Assembly: GCA_965116165.1 (NCBI GenBank)
Contig: OZ220484.1
Location: 2,666,001-2,730,000 of the forward strand
From: Azophilus sp965116165
GTDB taxonomy: Bacteria > Pseudomonadota > Gammaproteobacteria > Pseudomonadales > Azotimanducaceae
Direction of reading: 5' to 3'
Length of the DNA stretch: 64,000 nucleotides
The notes beneath the pieces were generated by a model, which saw only the letters and a program-made list of their open reading frames with translations, was not told where the DNA came from and searched no databases. Shown here piece by piece: positions 19,059 through 27,620 of the stretch. Position numbers and translations under genes: made by a program. Positions within the stretch are counted from its first letter, which is position 1. Each line of letters begins with the position of its first letter.

Positions 19059-20272
19059 CCATCGTTGGCGGCGGCATCGCGGGGCTGGCGGCGGCCCACG
19101 GCTGCCAGACGTTCGCCGATGTTACCCTGTTCGAAGCGCAGCCCCGGCTCGGCGGCCACACCGACACCCACAATCTGCTGGTGGACGGGCGAACCTATGC
19201 GGTCGACTCCGGCTTTATCGTCTTCAACCGGGAGAGCTACCCGCTGTTTTCGCGGTGGCTGGATCGTCTGGACGTCCCATCGCGGCCGACGGAGATGTCG
19301 TTCGGGGTCAGCACGGCGGCCGGACTCGAGTACGGCACCTCCCGCCTTGGGGCGGTCTTCTGCCAGCGCCGCAACGCGCTGAACCCGAGCTTTCTCCGGA
19401 TGCTGAACGACATCCGGCGTTTCTACCGCGCTGCGGAGGCGGTCGGGGAAAAGGACAGGAGGACGCTCGGTGAGTTTCTGCGGGTTGGGCGTTACTCGGA
19501 GGTTTTCGCGGAACATCACTTGTTGCCCATGAGTGCGGCCCTGTGGTCGACTCCGCGTGGCCGTGCCCGCGATCTGCCCATCGGCCATGTGGCGGTCTTC
19601 ATGGTCAACCACGGCATGACCCGCTGGCGGCGGCGCCCGAAATGGCGCGTGGTTCGCGGCGGTTCGAGCAGCTATGTGCGTGCCTTCGCGCAATCGTTCA
19701 AGGGCGAGATCCGCCGTGCCTGCCCGGTGCGGCGGGTCGGGCGCGACGGCTCCGGCGTCACCATCGATACCAGTCGGGACAGCGAACGCTACGACCGGGT
19801 CATACTCGCCTGCCACAGCGACGATGCCTTGCGCCTGATCGATGCCACCGAGGAGGAACGGAGTATTCTCGGTGCGGTCCGCTATCGGAGGAACCGGGCG
19901 GTACTGCATTCCGATGCCGCGGTCATGCCGTCCGATCCGGCCGCATGGTCGAGTTGGAACGTGCATGTCGCCGCGGACCGGAGCTACGAGTTCACCTACT
20001 GGATGAACCGACTCCAGGGATTTCCCCCGACGCCCCACTTCTTCGTGACGCTGAACCCGGTGCGTCCGCTCACGAACCTCTGGGCGGAGCGCGAGTATCG
20101 CCATCCCGTCTTCACGCCCGACACCGGGAAGGCGCGGCGTCGCCTGCAACGGATCAACGGCAAAACCCGCATACAGTACTGCGGTGCCTGGTGCGGCTGG
20201 GGGTTTCACGAGGACGGTTTCCGGAGCGGCGCCCAGGCGGCCGGGCGGCTGCGCAGCCTGGTGGAGACGTGA
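19049..20272 (+). CDS. FAD-dependent amine-oxidase-type flavoprotein
   Basis: 407 residues from GTG 19049, chosen because GGAGGG lies 9 bp upstream and the dinucleotide-binding motif AIVGGGIAGLAAAHG then starts at residue 4. A second conserved block, YAVDSGFIVFN, follows. The family (NAD(P)/FAD-dependent oxidoreductase of the amine oxidase superfamily) is commonly encoded next to DUF1365 and cyclopropane-synthase genes, where it is thought to act on membrane fatty acids. It overlaps the desaturase and precedes the DUF1365 gene by 4 bp. The exact reaction is not known from sequence. Confidence 0.88.
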   Translation: MRVAIVGGGIAGLAAAHGCQTFADVTLFEAQPRLGGHTDTHNLLVDGRTYAVDSGFIVFNRESYPLFSRWLDRLDVPSRPTEMSFGVSTAAGLEYGTSRLGAVFCQRRNALNPSFLRMLNDIRRFYRAAEAVGEKDRRTLGEFLRVGRYSEVFAEHHLLPMSAALWSTPRGRARDLPIGHVAVFMVNHGMTRWRRRPKWRVVRGGSSSYVRAFAQSFKGEIRRACPVRRVGRDGSGVTIDTSRDSERYDRVILACHSDDALRLIDATEEERSILGAVRYRRNRAVLHSDAAVMPSDPAAWSSWNVHVAADRSYEFTYWMNRLQGFPPTPHFFVTLNPVRPLTNLWAEREYRHPVFTPDTGKARRRLQRINGKTRIQYCGAWCGWGFHEDGFRSGAQAAGRLRSLVET

Positions 20273-20276
20273 AACG

Positions 20277-21128
20277 ATGATGCTTCGGGAAATGATCTGT
20301 CGGGGGACGGTCACCCACCTCCGCCGCGCACCGGTTCGCCACGCCTTCCGCTACCCGGTGTGGATGCTCTATGTCCGGCTCGACGCGGAAGGCAGGCGGT
20401 CGGTCCTGCGCCCGCGGTCCCTGCTGTCGGTGGACAGGGGTCATCTCATGGCGCCGTCGGAAGTGCGCGCCAAGCTCGCCTCGGCGGGTCTACCGGATGC
20501 CCAAACGGCCACCATGGACTTTTTCGCGCTGACGCAGCCCCGCTCCCTGGGTGTTTCGTTCAACCCCGTCAACGTCTATTTCTGCCATGGCGATGGTCGG
20601 CTCGCGGCCCTGCTGGTGGACATCAACAACACACCCTGGAACGAGCGCTACTGCTATGTGCTCCTTTCCACGGCGCATGGCGGCGCAACGAGCAACCCGT
20701 CGTTCCGTTTCGCCAAGCGCTTCCACGTTTCGCCGTTCCTGCCCATGGAGGGCCGCTACCTGTTGCGCCTGAGGGTGGGGGAGCGCTCCCTGCGCGTCGC
20801 GATCCGCTTCGAGGGCGGCGAGGCACCGTTCTCCGCCTGCCTATCGTTGCGCACCCGCCCGCTGACCGGCACCGGAGCCCTGCGCTGCGCAATGCGGTCT
20901 CCTGTCCAGGGCATGCTGACGCTGGCCCGCATCTATTGGCAGGCCGGGCGGCTGTTCCTCAAACGCGCGCCCTTCCATCCGCATCCCGCCAAGTGTGCCG
21001 AGCCCACGGGCATCGGGTTGCAATCCACGCCCAATCCCCGATGCGACAATCCAGTATCACATGTGCCCAACCCCGCACACACCTCTCCCGGTACTACCGA
21101 CAGCCCCTCGCAGAAGGAGATGCGATGA
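20277..21128 (+). CDS. DUF1365 family protein
   Basis: 283 residues from ATG 20277 (a second ATG follows at once). Characteristic features are HAFRYPVWMLYVRLD near the N-terminus, SFNPVNVYFC and the FHVSPF motif. The function of DUF1365 is unknown; genes of this family nearly always sit between the flavoprotein and a cyclopropane-fatty-acid synthase, as here, so a role in fatty acid modification is inferred. Its stop overlaps the next start. Confidence 0.88.
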   Translation: MMLREMICRGTVTHLRRAPVRHAFRYPVWMLYVRLDAEGRRSVLRPRSLLSVDRGHLMAPSEVRAKLASAGLPDAQTATMDFFALTQPRSLGVSFNPVNVYFCHGDGRLAALLVDINNTPWNERYCYVLLSTAHGGATSNPSFRFAKRFHVSPFLPMEGRYLLRLRVGERSLRVAIRFEGGEAPFSACLSLRTRPLTGTGALRCAMRSPVQGMLTLARIYWQAGRLFLKRAPFHPHPAKCAEPTGIGLQSTPNPRCDNPVSHVPNPAHTSPGTTDSPSQKEMR

Positions 21129-22378
21129 TGAGCGAACACGCGACCCGACGTTTCACCCGCCGGCCGGGACTGCTGCGAGGCATCGTCCATCGGGCGCTGG
21201 CCGCCGTCGAATCCGGCACGGTCATCGTGGCCGAGCCGGGGGGCGCCTCGACCTTCGGCAAGGGCGAGCCGGTGGCGCGCATCTCGGTACAGAGCCCGGC
21301 CTTCTACCGGAACCTCGTCTTTCGGGGTTCCTTGGGTGCCGGCGAGAGCTATATGGACGGGCGCTGGGACTGCGACGACCTGACCGCCCTGGTATGCATC
21401 ATGGCGCGCAACCGCGGGGCGCTCGACGGCTTGGACGGCCTGGCCGCCGTGCCGGCCGCGCTGCTCGCCGCCATCGGGCACGCAGGGCGGCGTAATACGC
21501 TCGGGGGTAGCCGCCGCAACATCGAAGCGCACTACGACCTCGGAGACGATCTGTTCCGTCTGTTTCTCGACAACCGGATGATGTACTCGTCCGCCGTATA
21601 CGACACTGGCCGGGAGACCTTGGAGCAGGCGAGCGAGGCCAAGCTGCTCCTGCTCTGCCGCAAACTCGATCTGCGACCCGAAGACCACCTGCTGGAGATA
21701 GGCACCGGCTGGGGTGGGCTGGCGGTGTTCGCGGCCGAGCGATTCGGGTGCCGGGTCACCACCGCCACGATCTCGAAGGCCCAATACGAGCACGCTCGAG
21801 CCCTGGTGGCCGCCCGTGGGCTTTCCCCGCGGGTGGAGGTGCTGCTCAAGGACTACCGTGCCCTCACCGGCCGCTACGACAAGCTGGTGTCGGTGGAGAT
21901 GGTCGAGGCGGTGGGCCACCAGTATCTGGATACCTATTTCCGAACCTGCGCCCGACTGCTGCACCCCGAAGGGCTGATGGCGATGCAGGCGATCGTCATC
22001 CGCGACGCCAACTACCGCCGGGCACTGAAGCGCGGGGACTTCATCAAGAAATACATCTTTCCAGGCGGGTTCATGCCCTGTAACAGCGTTCTGACGGCAG
22101 CGGCGGGCGCCGCGGATCTGACACTGGTCAATCTCGAGGACTTCGGCGGCGACTACGCCCTGACCCTGGGCGACTGGCGCCGGCGCCTGGATGCGAATCG
22201 ATCGCAGGCCGTCAAGCATGGTTTCGACGAGCGCTTTCTGCGCATGTGGCGATTTTACTTCGCCTACTGCGAGGGCGGTTTCCTGGAGCGCGCGATCAGC
22301 GATGTGCAGATGCTGTTCGCGATGCCGGGCTATCGTGGCCGGGCCTGGCGGATGCGCGACGGCTGGAGTTCCCCATGA
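21125..22378 (+). CDS. Cyclopropane-fatty-acyl-phospholipid synthase family protein
   Basis: 417 residues from ATG 21125, overlapping the DUF1365 stop. An N-terminal lipid-binding domain (residues 1-130, with RGSLGAGESYMDG) precedes the class I methyltransferase core: HYDLGDDLFRLFLD, MYSSA, and the SAM site LLEIGTGWGGLAVFAAE. It should methylenate or methylate cis-unsaturated acyl chains of membrane phospholipids with SAM. The reading frame is open far upstream, but that part is a shadow of DUF1365. The next gene encodes a second member of the family. Confidence 0.92.
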   Translation: MMSEHATRRFTRRPGLLRGIVHRALAAVESGTVIVAEPGGASTFGKGEPVARISVQSPAFYRNLVFRGSLGAGESYMDGRWDCDDLTALVCIMARNRGALDGLDGLAAVPAALLAAIGHAGRRNTLGGSRRNIEAHYDLGDDLFRLFLDNRMMYSSAVYDTGRETLEQASEAKLLLLCRKLDLRPEDHLLEIGTGWGGLAVFAAERFGCRVTTATISKAQYEHARALVAARGLSPRVEVLLKDYRALTGRYDKLVSVEMVEAVGHQYLDTYFRTCARLLHPEGLMAMQAIVIRDANYRRALKRGDFIKKYIFPGGFMPCNSVLTAAAGAADLTLVNLEDFGGDYALTLGDWRRRLDANRSQAVKHGFDERFLRMWRFYFAYCEGGFLERAISDVQMLFAMPGYRGRAWRMRDGWSSP

Positions 22379-23403
22379 AGACATTGCTGGCACTGGCCGA
22401 GCGCGGCCTGGTGCCGGATCGGCTGATACGGATGGGCGCCCGCCGGCTGATCGGCGCCCGACTGCGGCAGGAATGCCACGACGATGCGGAGCGCTCGGCG
22501 CGGCGTTACGGAGAACTGCTGGACGAACTGCGCACAAGCCCGGTGGCCTTGGAGACGGCGTCCGCAAACTCACAGCACTATGAGGTTGCGGACGGGTTCT
22601 TCCGCCTCGTGCTCGGCCCCCGGTTGAAATACAGCGCCTGCTACTGGCCAACGGGCGTGCGGACCCTCGCGGATGCGGAAAACGCCATGCTGGAACTGTA
22701 CGCCCGGCGCGCCGGGTTTGAGGACGGCATGCGCATTTTAGACCTCGGTTGTGGATGGGGCGCCCTCACCCTTTGGGCGGCGGCGCGCTACCCCGACTCG
22801 ACCGTTGTGGCCGTTTCCAACTCTGTTTCGCAGAAATCGTTCATCGATGCCCGGGCCCGGGCTTTGGGCCTCGCCAATGTCCGTGTGCGCACCGCGGACA
22901 TCAACGATTTGCAATTCGACGAACGATTTGATCGGGTCGTTTCCATCGAGATGTTCGAACACGTGCGCAATTTTTCGACCTTGCTGAATCGAATCTCCGA
23001 CTGGCTGGCACCGCACGGCAAGCTGTTCGTACACATCTTCTGCCATCGGTATCTCATGTACCCGTTCGAGGCGGATGGCGACGGCAACTGGATGGGGCGC
23101 CACTTCTTCGCCGGCGGGCTGATGCCGGCACGGGATACGCTGCTGCATTTCCAGGACCGGTTGCGGATCGAGCGGTGCTGGGAACTTTCCGGGGAGCACT
23201 ATCGGAAGACCGCCCGCGCCTGGCTGCACAACCTTGATGCCAACACCAGGGCAGCCGCTCTTTCGCTTGGCGGCAACGGCAATGACGCCTTGCGCGCGGT
23301 GCAACGCTGGCGGATGTTTTTCATCGCCTGCGAGGAACTGTTCGGCTGGCGCCGTGGTCGTGAGTGGCTCATCGCCCACTACCTATTCCGCCGCCGTGAC
23401 TGA
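22375..23403 (+). CDS. Second cyclopropane-synthase-family SAM methyltransferase
   Basis: 342 residues from ATG 22375, overlapping the preceding stop by 4 bp. It has the family features SQHYEVADGFF, YSACYW, the SAM motif ILDLGCGWGALTLWAA and the acidic-aromatic EMFEHVRNF, but lacks the long N-terminal domain of its neighbour and is only distantly similar to it. The subgroup includes small-molecule and fatty acid methyltransferases, so it may act after or instead of the first enzyme to give a branched, furan or other modified acyl chain. The substrate is inferred from context only. Confidence 0.85.
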   Translation: MKTLLALAERGLVPDRLIRMGARRLIGARLRQECHDDAERSARRYGELLDELRTSPVALETASANSQHYEVADGFFRLVLGPRLKYSACYWPTGVRTLADAENAMLELYARRAGFEDGMRILDLGCGWGALTLWAAARYPDSTVVAVSNSVSQKSFIDARARALGLANVRVRTADINDLQFDERFDRVVSIEMFEHVRNFSTLLNRISDWLAPHGKLFVHIFCHRYLMYPFEADGDGNWMGRHFFAGGLMPARDTLLHFQDRLRIERCWELSGEHYRKTARAWLHNLDANTRAAALSLGGNGNDALRAVQRWRMFFIACEELFGWRRGREWLIAHYLFRRRD

Positions 23404-24718
23404 GCGAGCCCGCCGGCGCAGGGGTCTGCGGGCCCGGCTGGGGCGGCTGTTCGCCGTGCAACTGGCCATGATCGGGACGGCGACGCTGATCGGCATCTAC
23501 ATCACGCAACTGGTGGTCGAGGATCTGCTGACTCGCCAGGCCCTGGCTTCCGAGGCGCGACACTACTGGCAACTGCGGGATGCCGACCCCGGTCAACCCT
23601 TGCCGAATACGGCGAACCTGCGCGGTTATCTGGCCGAGCCCCGGTCGGCAAACGAGGTCACGGCGGGGTTGCCGTCCGGCCTGCGCGACCTGAACCCGGG
23701 GTTCCGGCGCATCCATGTCGATGGCGCCAGCCGGCTTGTGCATGTCTCGGACCGGGGAGAAGCGCGCCTCTACCTGGTTTTCGAAGCCAACCAGGTGTCC
23801 AATCTGGCCTTTTATTTCGGCACCGTTCCGCTGTCCATCGTACTGCTCCTGATCTACGGACTGCTGTTCGTCGCCTACCGCTGGTCGCAAGCGGCGCTGT
23901 CCCCCATCGTGCGCCTGGCCCGGCAACTCGAAGTGGTGCATCTCGACAGGATGGGCGGCCTCGATCTGGACTTCGCCGAACTGCGCCGCGACGCCGATGC
24001 CGAGGTGGCCACCATGGTGGAGGCACTCGAGCACTTTGCCGACCGCCTTACCGCCGCGATTGAGCGGGAGCGAATCTTCACCCGGGACGCGGGGCACGAG
24101 CTGCGCACACCACTGGCGGTGTTCAAGGGCTCGCTGGATCTCCTGGAACGGGAATCGGACCGCCCCGCCCATGACCTCGAGGCGCTAACGCGCATGCGCC
24201 GTACCGCCGATGACATGGAATCGCTGCTGGAGACGCTCTTGCTGTTGGCTCGCAAGGAAAGTGCCGCCGCCGATGGCGAACGGGTGCTCGTGCGGCGGGT
24301 TCTGCGGGAGGAGATTCGGAACCAGGAGGAAGCGGCCCGCCAGCGGGGCAACCGGATCCGACTGCATGTCGGCGACGAAGACGAATTGGCGGTGTGGGCC
24401 CCCGCGACGGTGGTGCGCATTGTGCTCGGCAACCTGTTGCGCAACGCCGTCGGCTACACGGAGAACGGTGACATCGACGTCAGGCTCCTCACGGATGGCG
24501 TGCGTGTCGAGGACAACGGCATCGGCATGTCATCGGAGGAATTGGCCAATATGTTCGAACCCTTCTATCGGGCGGAGGCCAGCCGCGGCGCCGGCAAAGG
24601 GCATGGCCTGGGGCTTTCCATTGTGCGCCGCCTCAGCCGGCGGTACGGCTGGACGCTCAAGGTGCGCAGCCAGCCGGGTCGGGGCACATCGGTGGCATTG
24701 AGGTTCCGTGCGCATTGA
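23396..24718 (+). CDS. Sensor histidine kinase (intact copy)
   Basis: 440 residues from GTG 23396, overlapping the methyltransferase stop by 8 bp, which couples it to the lipid operon. Membrane segments at about 17-38 and 139-161 flank a 100-residue periplasmic sensor. A HAMP-like linker leads to the phosphoacceptor GHELRTPL (His234), the N box NLLRNA (345-351), DNGIGM (373-378) and GHGLGLS (402-408). Its likely partner is the OmpR-type regulator now at 33799-34503. A 16-codon remnant of that regulator's 3' end lies convergently just downstream (24748-24798), showing the two genes were once neighbours. Bases 23501-24737 are duplicated at 7886-9122 and 23841-23962 at 33666-33787. Confidence 0.93.
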   Translation: MTERARRRRGLRARLGRLFAVQLAMIGTATLIGIYITQLVVEDLLTRQALASEARHYWQLRDADPGQPLPNTANLRGYLAEPRSANEVTAGLPSGLRDLNPGFRRIHVDGASRLVHVSDRGEARLYLVFEANQVSNLAFYFGTVPLSIVLLLIYGLLFVAYRWSQAALSPIVRLARQLEVVHLDRMGGLDLDFAELRRDADAEVATMVEALEHFADRLTAAIERERIFTRDAGHELRTPLAVFKGSLDLLERESDRPAHDLEALTRMRRTADDMESLLETLLLLARKESAAADGERVLVRRVLREEIRNQEEAARQRGNRIRLHVGDEDELAVWAPATVVRIVLGNLLRNAVGYTENGDIDVRLLTDGVRVEDNGIGMSSEELANMFEPFYRAEASRGAGKGHGLGLSIVRRLSRRYGWTLKVRSQPGRGTSVALRFRAH

Positions 24719-24747
24719 GCGCCGCGTTCATGCATGAATAGATTGGG

Positions 24748-24798
24748 CTAGGCGCCCGGGTTTGCGTCCGGCAGTACAAGCCGGTAGCCGCGGCCGGG
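24748..24798 (-). pseudogene. 3' remnant of the OmpR-type response regulator
   Basis: Read on the minus strand this encodes PGRGYRLVLPDANPGA and a stop, the end of the regulator at 33799-34503 except for one missing 6-bp unit (the intact gene has DADA). At 24799 the match stops abruptly and a different gene fragment begins. It marks the left edge of the event that separated kinase and regulator. Confidence 0.8.
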
Positions 24799-24805
24799 GA
24801 CGCCC

Positions 24806-25189
24806 ATGTGGTTCGGTTGGGCGGGCGGTGCCATCTATTTCTACGGCCGGGGGCAGAAGATCGCCAACCTGCGCCGCAATCCGGCCTGTACCATTATTGC
24901 GAACCGCAATGAAAAGTACCCGGACTTTCAGGGCGTCATGCTGCAGGGGCACGGCCGTGTGCTCGAGCATGCGGAGGCGGAAAAGAACGACCCGCATCTC
25001 AAGGATGTGCGTGCCCAGATGGGGATGAAATACAACGGTGGCTACGGCCAACCCCTGTTGGATGCGCCGCCGCCCTTTGCCGCCACGGCCCGGGGACGCA
25101 ACCGCCGGTGGGTGGTGATGGCCCCGGAATACATCGTCTCCTGGGATCATTTCAAGCTGTCGCGCAACACCCCGAAGCATCAGGGCTGA
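24806..25189 (+). pseudogene. 5'-truncated pyridoxamine-phosphate-oxidase-fold gene
   Basis: 127 codons. The frame runs in as TPMWFGW, which aligns with the PMPMWFYT region about 40 residues into the complete family member at 50318-50791, and it ends with APEYIVSWDHFKLSRN, comparable to PERYVSWDHAKLG. The N-terminal third (first strands of the split barrel) is therefore missing and the break coincides with the junction to the regulator remnant at 24798. The remaining ATG at 24806 is fortuitous. Probably non-functional. Confidence 0.75.
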
Positions 25190-25429
25190 CAGTCCCGGCC
25201 ACCGATCCGGGGCGATGTCGACCGCAAGCCTGTTCGACTCCAACAGTGCCGGAGACCGCGCGGAATTGCGGTGGCGGCTTTCCACATCGATATCGACCGT
25301 GCTGCTGGCGCTGCTCGGCCACATCCGGCGCGCGCTGACGCGCCCCGCCGATTCGGGCATGCTTGTTTCATCCAAACAAACAAGGAGCCTGGGCATGGAG
25401 CTGTTACACGCCCGCCCCTCCCGCAGGCG

Positions 25430-25592
25430 CCCGCGGGTCAATGCCAAGACCGGCGCGACCGCCCGGCGGCGCGTCGATTCTCGCCCGGACCGCCCGGCGG
25501 CTCGGGCTGTTCGAGCTGCTGGACGAGGCGGTTTCCGTGAAGGTCCGCGACCGCGGCGCCTCCGGCGATGCCTATCAAAGAACCGGGGATAA
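25430..25592 (+). mobile_element. Transposase N-terminal remnant (IS1380/IS4-like)
   Basis: One frame reads ILARTARRLGLFELLDEAVS followed by VKVRDRGAS, which resembles the N-terminal region of IS1380/IS4-type DDE transposases. No catalytic core follows; the frame runs into the promoter of the RTX gene. The rest of 25190-25667 holds no gene. The assignment rests on pattern memory, so it is tentative. Confidence 0.4.
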
Positions 25593-25599
25593 AAATTCG

Positions 25600-25627
25600 T
25601 TGACAGCAGTCCCGTACTGTGTATTGT
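25600..25627 (+). promoter_or_regulatory. Sigma-70-type promoter for the RTX operon
   Basis: TTGACA (25600-25605) and TATTGT (25622-25627) are separated by 16 bp, 40 bp before the RTX start. The surrounding DNA is clearly more AT-rich than the flanks. Confidence 0.6.
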
Positions 25628-25667
25628 GTGCGGAACGAATTAAATTTAGGTGCGGGAGGGCATGGCC

Positions 25668-27548
25668 ATGTCGAAAAAACTATGGGAGGGCACAACCGGT
25701 GATGACGAGTATTCGGTCACCACCAGCGATGCCTATAGGATTTATGGCTTGGCGGGCAACGACACGCTGATCGGCGGTGTGGGCGATGACGAGCTGAGCG
25801 GCGGTGAGGGCGACGACGTCTTGAAGGGCGCCGCCGGCGACGACAGGCTTGCGGGCGACACCGGCGATGACACGCTGCATGGCGCCGCCGGCGACGACAC
25901 GCTGACGGGCGGCGCCGGCGACGACAGGCTGCATGGCGAAGCCGGCGACGACACGCTTGATGGCGGTAATGGTATTGACACACTCTGCGGTGGTGCCGGC
26001 AATGACACGCTGTATGGCGGCGACGGCGACACGCTCAATGGCGGCGCTAACGACGATGCCGGAGACTGGGCCGTCTATCGATCCTTGGCAGCAATCCATT
26101 GCGTGACGGTAAATCTCCATAGTGGCTACGCCCATATCAAGGATGCGAAGGGCGATACGCTTTTCAGTGATACGCTTGTTGACATTGAAAATATTGTGGG
26201 CTCCGGCGGGAACGACATGTTGGTGGGCGACTCGGGAGGCAACAGGTTCAGAGGCGGCGGGGGTGACGACAGGCTGTATGGCTACGGCGGCGATGACACC
26301 CTGGAGGGCGAGGCCGGCGATGACACGCTTGATGGCGGGGCCGGCGGTGATACCCTGTACGGTGGTCATGGCAAGGACACCTTGCACGGCCGTGACGGCG
26401 TCGACTGGCTGGAAGGCAGTTACGGAGAGGATACTCTGTACGGCGGCCCTGGCGTTGACACGCTGTATGGCCATGTCGGCGACGACACGCTGGATGGCGG
26501 TGCCGGTGGTGATTTCCTATATGGCGGTGCCGGCAACGACAGGTTGGAAGGTGGCGAAGGCGATGACGTTGATAGACTCCGAGGCGAGGGCGGCACGGAC
26601 GCCCTTTATGGCCGTGGCGGAAACGACTTTCTGTACGGTGGCGACGGTGACGACAAGCTTAACGAGGAGGGTATTGGTGGACTCAACGGCGGGGCCGGCA
26701 AGGACACCATCAGTGGCGGTGCCGGCGAGGATGACCTCTTTGGTGGCGAGGGCAACGACGATATGGACGGCGGCTCCGGCGACGACCGGCTTTGGGGTGA
26801 AGACGGCGATGACACGCTGCATGGGGGCGCGGGCGAGTATACGGACACGCTTTGGGGCGGCAAGGGAATTGACAGGCTGTACGGCGGCGGCGGCGGCGAC
26901 GAGCTATATGGTGGCGGCGGCGATGATACGCTGTATGGCGACGCTGGCGATGACACCCTGGACGGTGGCGATGACGATGACACGCTGTATGGCGGCGACG
27001 GCAACGACACCCTGTACGGCGGCGACGGCGGCGACACACTGCATGGAAACGACGGCGACGACAAGACCTTTGTGAACAAGGCCGGTAAGATCGTTGTCGG
27101 TGGGCTTTACGGCGGGGCCGGCAAGGACACGCTGTACGGTGGCGGCGGCAATGACGCGCTACATGGCGATGCGGACAATGACACGCTGTATGGTGAGATG
27201 GGAACCGACACCCTGTATGGCGGCGCGGGGGTTGACACCCTGTATGGCGGCGGCGGCGACGACACCCTGCACGGCGGTGCGGGCGGCGATACATTTGTGT
27301 TCGCCCCCGCTGCCCCGGGCGGCGGCGAGACGGACAGGATCCTGGATTTCGACAGCGCCGAGGGCGACAGGATTGATCTGAGCGTGTTCAGCGGCGTGGA
27401 CAAAATCGGCGATATCGACATGAGCCTGATGAGGGACGATGATGGAGTCGTCGAGGGGGTCGCCATTGACCTGGTGGCGGTGGGTGGCGGCACTATTGAG
27501 CTGATTGGGCTGACCGAATTACTGGACAGCGACGACTTTATTTTCTGA
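25668..27548 (+). CDS. RTX calcium-binding repeat protein (626 aa), block II
   Basis: ATG 25668 is chosen because GGGAGG lies 8 bp upstream; ATG 25662 is too close to it. The protein starts MSKKLWEGTTGDDEY with no signal peptide and consists of nonapeptide repeats, interrupted at about residues 125-190 by a VTVNLHSGYA...DIENIVGSGGND module common in RTX proteins. It ends with a DTFVFAPAAPGG module and the type I secretion-like tail LLDSDDFIF. It is the complete version of the gene cut by the window start. The giant RTX gene follows after 72 bp, probably co-transcribed from the promoter at 25600. Confidence 0.9.
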   Translation: MSKKLWEGTTGDDEYSVTTSDAYRIYGLAGNDTLIGGVGDDELSGGEGDDVLKGAAGDDRLAGDTGDDTLHGAAGDDTLTGGAGDDRLHGEAGDDTLDGGNGIDTLCGGAGNDTLYGGDGDTLNGGANDDAGDWAVYRSLAAIHCVTVNLHSGYAHIKDAKGDTLFSDTLVDIENIVGSGGNDMLVGDSGGNRFRGGGGDDRLYGYGGDDTLEGEAGDDTLDGGAGGDTLYGGHGKDTLHGRDGVDWLEGSYGEDTLYGGPGVDTLYGHVGDDTLDGGAGGDFLYGGAGNDRLEGGEGDDVDRLRGEGGTDALYGRGGNDFLYGGDGDDKLNEEGIGGLNGGAGKDTISGGAGEDDLFGGEGNDDMDGGSGDDRLWGEDGDDTLHGGAGEYTDTLWGGKGIDRLYGGGGGDELYGGGGDDTLYGDAGDDTLDGGDDDDTLYGGDGNDTLYGGDGGDTLHGNDGDDKTFVNKAGKIVVGGLYGGAGKDTLYGGGGNDALHGDADNDTLYGEMGTDTLYGGAGVDTLYGGGGDDTLHGGAGGDTFVFAPAAPGGGETDRILDFDSAEGDRIDLSVFSGVDKIGDIDMSLMRDDDGVVEGVAIDLVAVGGGTIELIGLTELLDSDDFIF

Positions 27549-27620
27549 GCGGGCCCCGGGCCTGCCGGCGTGGGGCACGGAAGACATATTAACGGTGGAC
27601 ATATTACGGGAGACGCGGAA

